Source: Cryptomeria japonica
Lineage: Eukaryota; Streptophyta; Pinopsida; Cupressales; Cupressaceae
DNA length: 60,000 bases
Direction: 5' to 3'
Assembly: GCF_030272615.1 (NCBI RefSeq)
Contig: NC_081410.1
Location: 228,444,915 to 228,504,914 of the forward strand
Below are positions 55,065 through 60,000 of the stretch, piece by piece. The notes beneath the pieces were generated by a model. That model saw nothing but the letters and a program-made list of their open reading frames with translations. It had not been told where the DNA came from and did not search any database. The position numbers and the translations under genes are program-made. The stretch's first letter is position 1. Every line of letters starts with the position of its first letter.

Positions 55065-55858
55065 TGATGCAGGAGCATCCCGGTTCACAACAATCTTGCA
55101 TCAACCAAAAACATTTCATTTTTTGTTTTGTTTTCTGTTTGCAGTTTCAGTTTTCCTTTCTGAGTGTCTCAGTTTTGGCTCATCGGTTCCTGTGGACTTG
55201 GATTCTACTTGAAGAATTGATCATCTTTATTTCTTTCAAACTGCATCTCATTTGGATCACTTTTCGGCAAGATATCGCTACCGGTTTCCTTGATAGTTTC
55301 TTGTTACTGGTTGTTCCTTTGTTACCTGTTGCCTAAGACCTATTCTAGTGATCTAGCGAAACCCATTCCGAAGCTTGCGGAGCCTTGGACGTTGATCTCG
55401 ATGTTTCTTGGCGTGTAGTCGACCTACTACGTTTCATCCTTTGGATTTTCCAGAGGAATCTCTTGGTGGAGGCTGACCTTGTTCATTTTACATGTTAGGT
55501 CTTGTTCTTTGGGTTTTGATCCTTTTTGGGCTGACCAGATCCTTTGGATCGATATATATATTTTTAATCATGCTTTAGAATGCAATCACTCAGAGGAATA
55601 TAGGAGTATCAAATAGATAGACTGTGCCTAGAAGATAGATTTTTTGATTCAAGGTCCCGATGTGACCTATTCTACCAGGCCTGTGTACCGATATGTTGTA
55701 ACCCAGTTGTTATCGGTTGGATGTAACTAAATTTCATGCAATAAAAACTATCTGTTATGCATTGCCTCCATCATATCTGTGTGTTTTCATTGTGTTTACT
55801 CTTTTTGGCCGGTTTGGACTGATCTCCTCGAGGTCCCTCCTCGCCGGTGACTGCATCA
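55065..55858 (+). repeat. Chromovirus 3' LTR
   Basis: 794 bp, matching 33027-33803 with scattered substitutions and small indels, including an extra 'TTGTTCCTTTGTTACCTG'-like stretch near 55311. Preceded by 'TAACCCCGGATGTC' rather than a classical purine tract. Confidence 0.92.
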
Positions 55859-55863
55859 AGGCC

Positions 55864-56151
55864 CCTTCATTGTAATTCACATACTTACTGTAGAAGTATT
55901 ATCTGACTATGGGTAGGCTTCCCACTGTGGTTTTTCCCTTTACTGGGTTTTCCATGTACAAATCTTGGTGTTGTGTGGATGGCTTTTATTATGTGATTAT
56001 TGTTTATGCTTAATTGATTAACTGCTATTTTGGTATTACTATTTTGGGTTCTGGTATTAAAGATTTAATTGCCAAATGTTCCCGTAATCTGTGACAACTG
56101 ATTCACCCCCCCCCCTCTCAGTTGTCTTCCGGTTATCTGAACTATCTAACA
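55864..56151 (+). repeat. Element B 3' LTR, right part
   Basis: Resumes the LTR of element B ('CCTTCATTGTAATTCACATAC') at the point where the left part stopped and ends 'ACTATCTAACA'. The target copy ATGTC follows at 56152-56156. It contains the 'CCCACTGTGGTTTTTCCC' block and a C-rich run. Confidence 0.92.
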
Positions 56152-56156
56152 ATGTC

Positions 56157-57854
56157 TTTTACTTTACACCTTGCCCTTTCTTTAATCTAGTCACATTTTC
56201 CCCAATTTGATAGTGATTTTGTTTGATGCTCACTGCTTTTGTTCCAGTATTATTACTTTGATTGAAATCTTATTCATACAATTGCCTTATGTAATTCTTG
56301 ACAAACTCACAACATTGCATTGTTTTGTTATATCTCTTAGGCTACCATCTATGCTCTTCTATTCACATTGAGGTTGATCATTATACTTTGAATCTTCATG
56401 TTTTGACTGTATTAATGGCAATTAATAGCTGATCATGTTTTGATTGAGACTCTGTGGCTGAAAACTTAGAGGGGGTTGTCTTTGAGGTAGCTGAAGGTCT
56501 TCACTATTTGTTGTCTTTGAGGCTTTATGACCATCCAATTGAATATATTCATAGTTCTTATCTGTTGGTCATTGGGCAAATCAATGTGTATAAGTCTTTT
56601 GAATGCATTCTTAAATCTTGATGCCTATCTCTGTTTGACTTTTGTTTTGAAGCAAATAATCATTGTAAGTGTTTTCTTTTAAGTGAAGTTGTTCACCTAA
56701 CTATCACAAAGCTTATAATCAATAATGCACCGCTGATAATAGCTTTACCTGGTGTTTCAACAGTCTTTAGTATACCATTCTATAATACTTGTATGAGAGT
56801 ATGATTGTTATATCCATACAAATAAGATTGAATATTGTCTTATCTTCTCTATTGTTGAGGCTTTGATACTTGTTCTTTTCTAATCAATCAATGCTCACTA
56901 TTTAGCCCTGCTTATATTATTGTCATCTAAGAGTATTCATTGTATTTCTTTCCTCATGCCAGTATGGTTCCATCAAGCACAAACTTGTTATCTATAACAG
57001 TGACCTCATTGGCTCACTGTTGTGGATGCTGAGTTTCTGCTTAATGAAGCCATAGTGACATAGAAGAATGTTAGGCTCAACCCTTGTGGGAGCCTCATTT
57101 TACTCCACATGTTGTAAACATCATTGAATGAAACCTAATGATATAATTTCACCTATATTTGTACATGGAAAATAAAACAAACAATGCTAGATAAAAATAA
57201 GCATATGATAAGTATTTTTTATGACTCTTCTGTTTCTTGGGCATCTATGATATGCTAGCTATTTGAATGCACATGAGAGGATAAAATTGTATGTTTATAT
57301 ATGCATGTGCATATATTGAATGGTGGCCTTTCATTTCTCTAACAACACTCTCTCTCTCATATGCAGGCAACTAGGAGTGATAAGGAAGAAAACATACAAC
57401 TGGGATTTGTCATTCAAGCAATGATGGGTCCCCTTTCCTTATATGCACATTCTCTTTCTTTTTCTCTTTTGTATCTATAAACATATTGTTTTTCCATTAT
57501 ATGCATTCAGATAGTTAGTTCCATGACTTGTGTGGAACACCATACATTTATATTATCAATAAAAATACATTTTGAAAAGATTGTGCATTCACTTATGTCA
57601 TATGCATATGCATAATGCAATGTACTAGTATACTTTTTCTGATATTTCTTTATGCACATGAATGTAACATAGCAGAGTAAAAATTTACTTTTTCCTTATT
57701 TGCAAAACATCAAATAGCTCTACCTGATTGAGCTATTAAAAAAATTAGATAACAATCAAAAACCAAAAAGAGACTTAACAAGAAAGCTAAACAAAATAAA
57801 GTCTTAATTGCAAAGACCAAAAGACCTAGTGAAAGAAAACTAACCACCTAGTGG
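56157..57854. other. Intergenic, T-rich, no gene recognised
   Basis: About 1.7 kb of T/A-rich sequence with no protein family, no RNA gene and no terminal repeats seen. A few 'CATATGCATATGCATAATGCA' type alternating runs occur near 57600. Confidence 0.5.
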
Positions 57855-58468
57855 CTATTTGAGCACATGGATCCAATCATCAGTAAGGAACTTAAAGAGT
57901 TCCTTATAATTCCCTTCTTTTTCAGCATCATCACCCAAGACTTTCCTCTCCATCAAGCACATGGAGGTAGTGGAGCTATGCATCACATTCAAATTGAATT
58001 TGGAGACACTAACCAATTTGTGTTCTATCTCCAACACCTTCTTCTTTAGAGACTCTACTTCATCCTACAGTTGAGATAGTTGTGCTTGCTCTCCCCTTGT
58101 TGGATGTCTTCCACTTCTGGCATTGTGTCTTTGGTCAAGTCTTAGGGCTCATTTTGTTCAGAGTTGCCACTGGTTGGTTTGTTCATTTAAGCCTTCCACG
58201 TGTTGTCCTCCTCCTCATCTTCATCCCCAACTCCCTCCTCATTGTTAGCAGCTTCCTCGTTCATCGATTCTTCCTCATAATCAACTAATTTCTTGCCCCT
58301 AGTTTTGTTCACCAAGTGGTCGACCAACCTATTCGAGCATCTGTGAGTGATTTCACTCTTACCACCATATTTGATACCCTCCTCCCCTTCACTAACCACT
58401 TCCTGAATTGTGATTTTGTGCTTTGTAGCCAAGGGAGAGGGTCTCTGGCTTTTCCTTTTTTTCTCCAT
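57855..58468 (-). pseudogene. Acidic, coiled-coil coding remnant of unknown origin
   Basis: On the minus strand, 58468-58187 encodes 93 residues: a basic start 'MEKKRKSQRPSPLATKHK', a middle 'NRLVDHLVNKTRGKKLVDY' and an acidic end 'EEGVGDEDEEEDN'. After a frame change, 58080-57855 reads as a heptad-like helix ('LQDEVESLKKKVLEIEHKL') and ends 'LFKFLTDDWIHVLK'. The composition looks like a real protein fragment, not random AT-rich sequence. I do not recognise the family; it may be part of a retroelement's accessory frame or a gene fragment. Confidence 0.4.
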
Positions 58469-58686
58469 GTCAGAGGTAGCTAATTATTGGTAGGATGACT
58501 AGATTAAATAGTTTTTACATTTGAGAGACAATATAGATGAAATATCATATGCACCATTTACTTTTACTAATTCATTTGAAAAGGTGAAAGACTACATTTC
58601 ATTAAAAATTAAAAGTTAAATTTAGAAAATATGCCCTCTCATCCAATGCTAGATTTATAATAGACTATGTATATTCACCAACATAT

Positions 58687-59067
58687 ATGTCATGTACAAA
58701 CATGACCTACATTGTGCTTCAAATGGCTATATGTGGAGGGTACAAAAAGGTTTGGTTGGAAAGTGACTCTCTAAACATCTTTAATTGCTTGATTAAAAAT
58801 ACATCCCCTAGTTGGACAATTAAGCATCTAATACAGGAATGCTTTGATATAATTGCCAAGTTGGATGAAATTCAAATTTCTCATATTTTTAGGGAAGGCA
58901 ATATGCCTGCGGATCATGTGGAAAATCTCAGTGTGGTTAGTGATGATATCAAATGGTGGAGGGAGCGGGATTACTTCCCATTTCATTTGTGTGAGTTGTC
59001 TCGGAAGGACACTGATAATCTTGGTCAACAACAGAGTATTAATTATGCTATCAATTCACATGAGTAA
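58687..59067 (+). pseudogene. RNase H-like (RVT_3) domain fragment
   Basis: 126 codons matching the C-terminal RNase H-like domain found in plant LINEs and in plant RNase H-like proteins. Seen are 'GYKKVWLESDSLNIFNCL' with a catalytic-type Asp, 'PSWTIKHLIQECFDII', then 'IQISHIFREGNMPADHVENL', equivalent to the conserved 'H..RE.N..AD..A' end. The first strands of the domain and any reverse transcriptase are missing upstream. It is probably the 3' end of a truncated LINE. Confidence 0.6.
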
Positions 59068-59302
59068 AGTCATTCCTAGAAAGAAGTGGAGTCGACCTTC
59101 CAGATTGTTCCTGTTGGTTTGGTTTGTTGTCTACTGGTTTGAGCCTAGTTTTAGCGTGATAAAAAATTATAGAGGTAATAGTTATATGGGGGAGAGAAGA
59201 AAAGAATGGAACCGTCATCGTGCGAGCTATGGGAGAAAAACAAGGAGCTCTGGATGAAAGTTGTGGATGGCGATCTGGAGCCATTGTTGGCATATGATGA
59301 AG

Positions 59303-60000
59303 TGATGATAATGTATGTTGTCATTGATGTCAATAAGTGTTGATGTCAATAAGTGCTCAAGCAGGTGAACCGGTATGCACTGGTATGAAGATTGGAAGTA
59401 GTTATGGTCAATTGGGATGGAGAGGATTGGTGTCGGGGCTCACTAAGTGTGACTACCGGTTGGTAGTCTCAGTTCAACTCTAGGGTTTCTGGTTTGGCTT
59501 GTGCGGTGCAACCGATGATGTTTTGTGATGAGTTAGATAAGAACAAGGATAATGATTTAGATGCCACGTTAGCTATGTGCATGTGAAGGATTTCTTCGAG
59601 GATCTTGCGCATGAAGATCGAATGCATTGAATGTCTACCTCAAGAATGTGAGTTTTTCTTAGAGGTATGTGAAAAGCGCGTGATGGGTTACTGTTTTCCA
59701 GATGCGGTGAAGATTGGACGATGCAAAATGACTTGATATCTATTTTAGATCGTTTCATTCTATGTAATGTATTTGAAGGTCAGGATTGAACCACTTGTAA
59801 TTGTAAACCTAAAATGTTTAGGGTTTAGGGTTTATGCTACCGACTTAATTGTTGTCTATAAGGTTGATGAGTTTTGTTATTGAAGTGTTGGCAAAAGTTG
59901 TGTGTGTGTCCACATGTTTTGATACTTGCCAAACCAGAGTGAGGAATCTGCAGAGTGTGATTGCAGAAGAGAGGAACTGAAAAGGATCTGCCTTACCAAG
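59303..60000 (+). repeat. Possible LTR running off the window edge
   Basis: From about 59303 the sequence starts TGATGATAATG, has 'GTCATTGATGTCAATAAGTG' with a partial tandem copy, then 'GTGAACCGGTATGCACTGG'. The element B LTR start similarly contains 'GTCATTGATGTCAACAC'. A TATA-like 'TCTATAAGG' lies near 59856. There is no coding frame. Without the right end it cannot be confirmed. Confidence 0.3.

Larger units (their letters stand above)
33027..55858 (+). mobile_element. Ty3/gypsy chromovirus inserted in the element B 3' LTR
   Basis: LTRs at 33027-33803 and 55065-55858 (TGATG.AGGAGCATCC...GACTGCATCA) enclose a gag-pol with a C-terminal chromodomain. Target site AAGCC (33022-33026) versus AGGCC (55859-55863) differs at one base, as expected for an old insertion; rejoining the flanks matches the undisturbed 5' LTR of element B. 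The element's own length is about 6.2 kb once insert E (35189-51774) is removed. Coding order protease, reverse transcriptase, RNase H, integrase, chromodomain identifies the lineage class. Multiple stops and one frameshift make it inactive. Confidence 0.92.
26254..56151 (+). mobile_element. Element B: Ty1/copia retrotransposon, 3' LTR split by a nested stack
   Basis: The outermost element of a four-level nest. Its own sequence is 26254-33026 plus 55864-56151, about 7.1 kb once the inserts are removed. The target duplication ATGTC is exact (26249-26253 and 56152-56156). It has 1.2-kb LTRs starting TGTTGGCC and ending in ACA, an initiator-Met primer-binding site, a complete but decayed gag-pol in copia order (integrase before reverse transcriptase) and a polypurine tract. 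About twelve premature stops and at least one frameshift make it dead. LTR divergence is obviously higher than in element D, which agrees with its being the oldest layer. Confidence 0.92.

Overview
The window looks like intergenic DNA from a large-genome seed plant, plausibly a gymnosperm: AT-rich, no convincing cellular gene, and nearly every coding trace belongs to a retrotransposon. The clade is inferred from texture only (long nested LTR elements, plant-type primer-binding sites, TATA boxes and polypurine tracts); no ribosomal or organellar marker supports it.

Left part (1-9.35 kb): a minus-strand LTR-like scrap, a decayed LINE C-terminus (about 1140-1640), a possible old LTR relic (about 4.56-5.11 kb) and a degenerate tandem array of about 13 units (5.87-7.27 kb). 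Element C (9358-17048) is complete, with 1.21/1.07 kb LTRs, a perfect 5-bp target duplication (CAATC), primer-binding site and polypurine tract. It encodes only a Gag with a broken protease-like tail and no reverse transcriptase, so it is non-autonomous. Another LTR-like relic lies at about 18.63-19.56 kb. Element A (about 19.69-24.35 kb) is the gag-protease-integrase half of a Ty1/copia element that stops before reverse transcriptase.

From 26254 to 56151 there are four retrotransposons nested inside each other, each identified by its duplicated target site. Element B, a decayed copia element (TSD ATGTC), has its 3' LTR split by a Ty3/gypsy chromovirus (33027-55858, TSD AAGCC/AGGCC). The chromovirus reading frame is split, exactly at the end of a protease codon, by element E (35189-51774, minus strand, TSD AGTTG). 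The long unknown reading frame of E is split by element D (38585-48339, TSD GGGAT). D is the youngest: its two 1292-bp LTRs differ by only about five bases by eye. D has no recognisable Gag, protease, integrase or reverse transcriptase. It carries a 693-codon Gln/Pro-rich, coiled-coil-containing frame, followed after one in-frame TGA by 212 more open codons.

The most unusual items are D (recently mobile without recognisable retrotransposon enzymes), the roughly 1,060-codon extra gene of unknown function downstream of the integrase in E, and the folded-back, truncated 5' end of E, which still has a correct target duplication. Right of the stack (56.15-60 kb) are a minus-strand acidic/coiled-coil coding remnant, an RNase H-like fragment, and a possible LTR that runs off the window edge.
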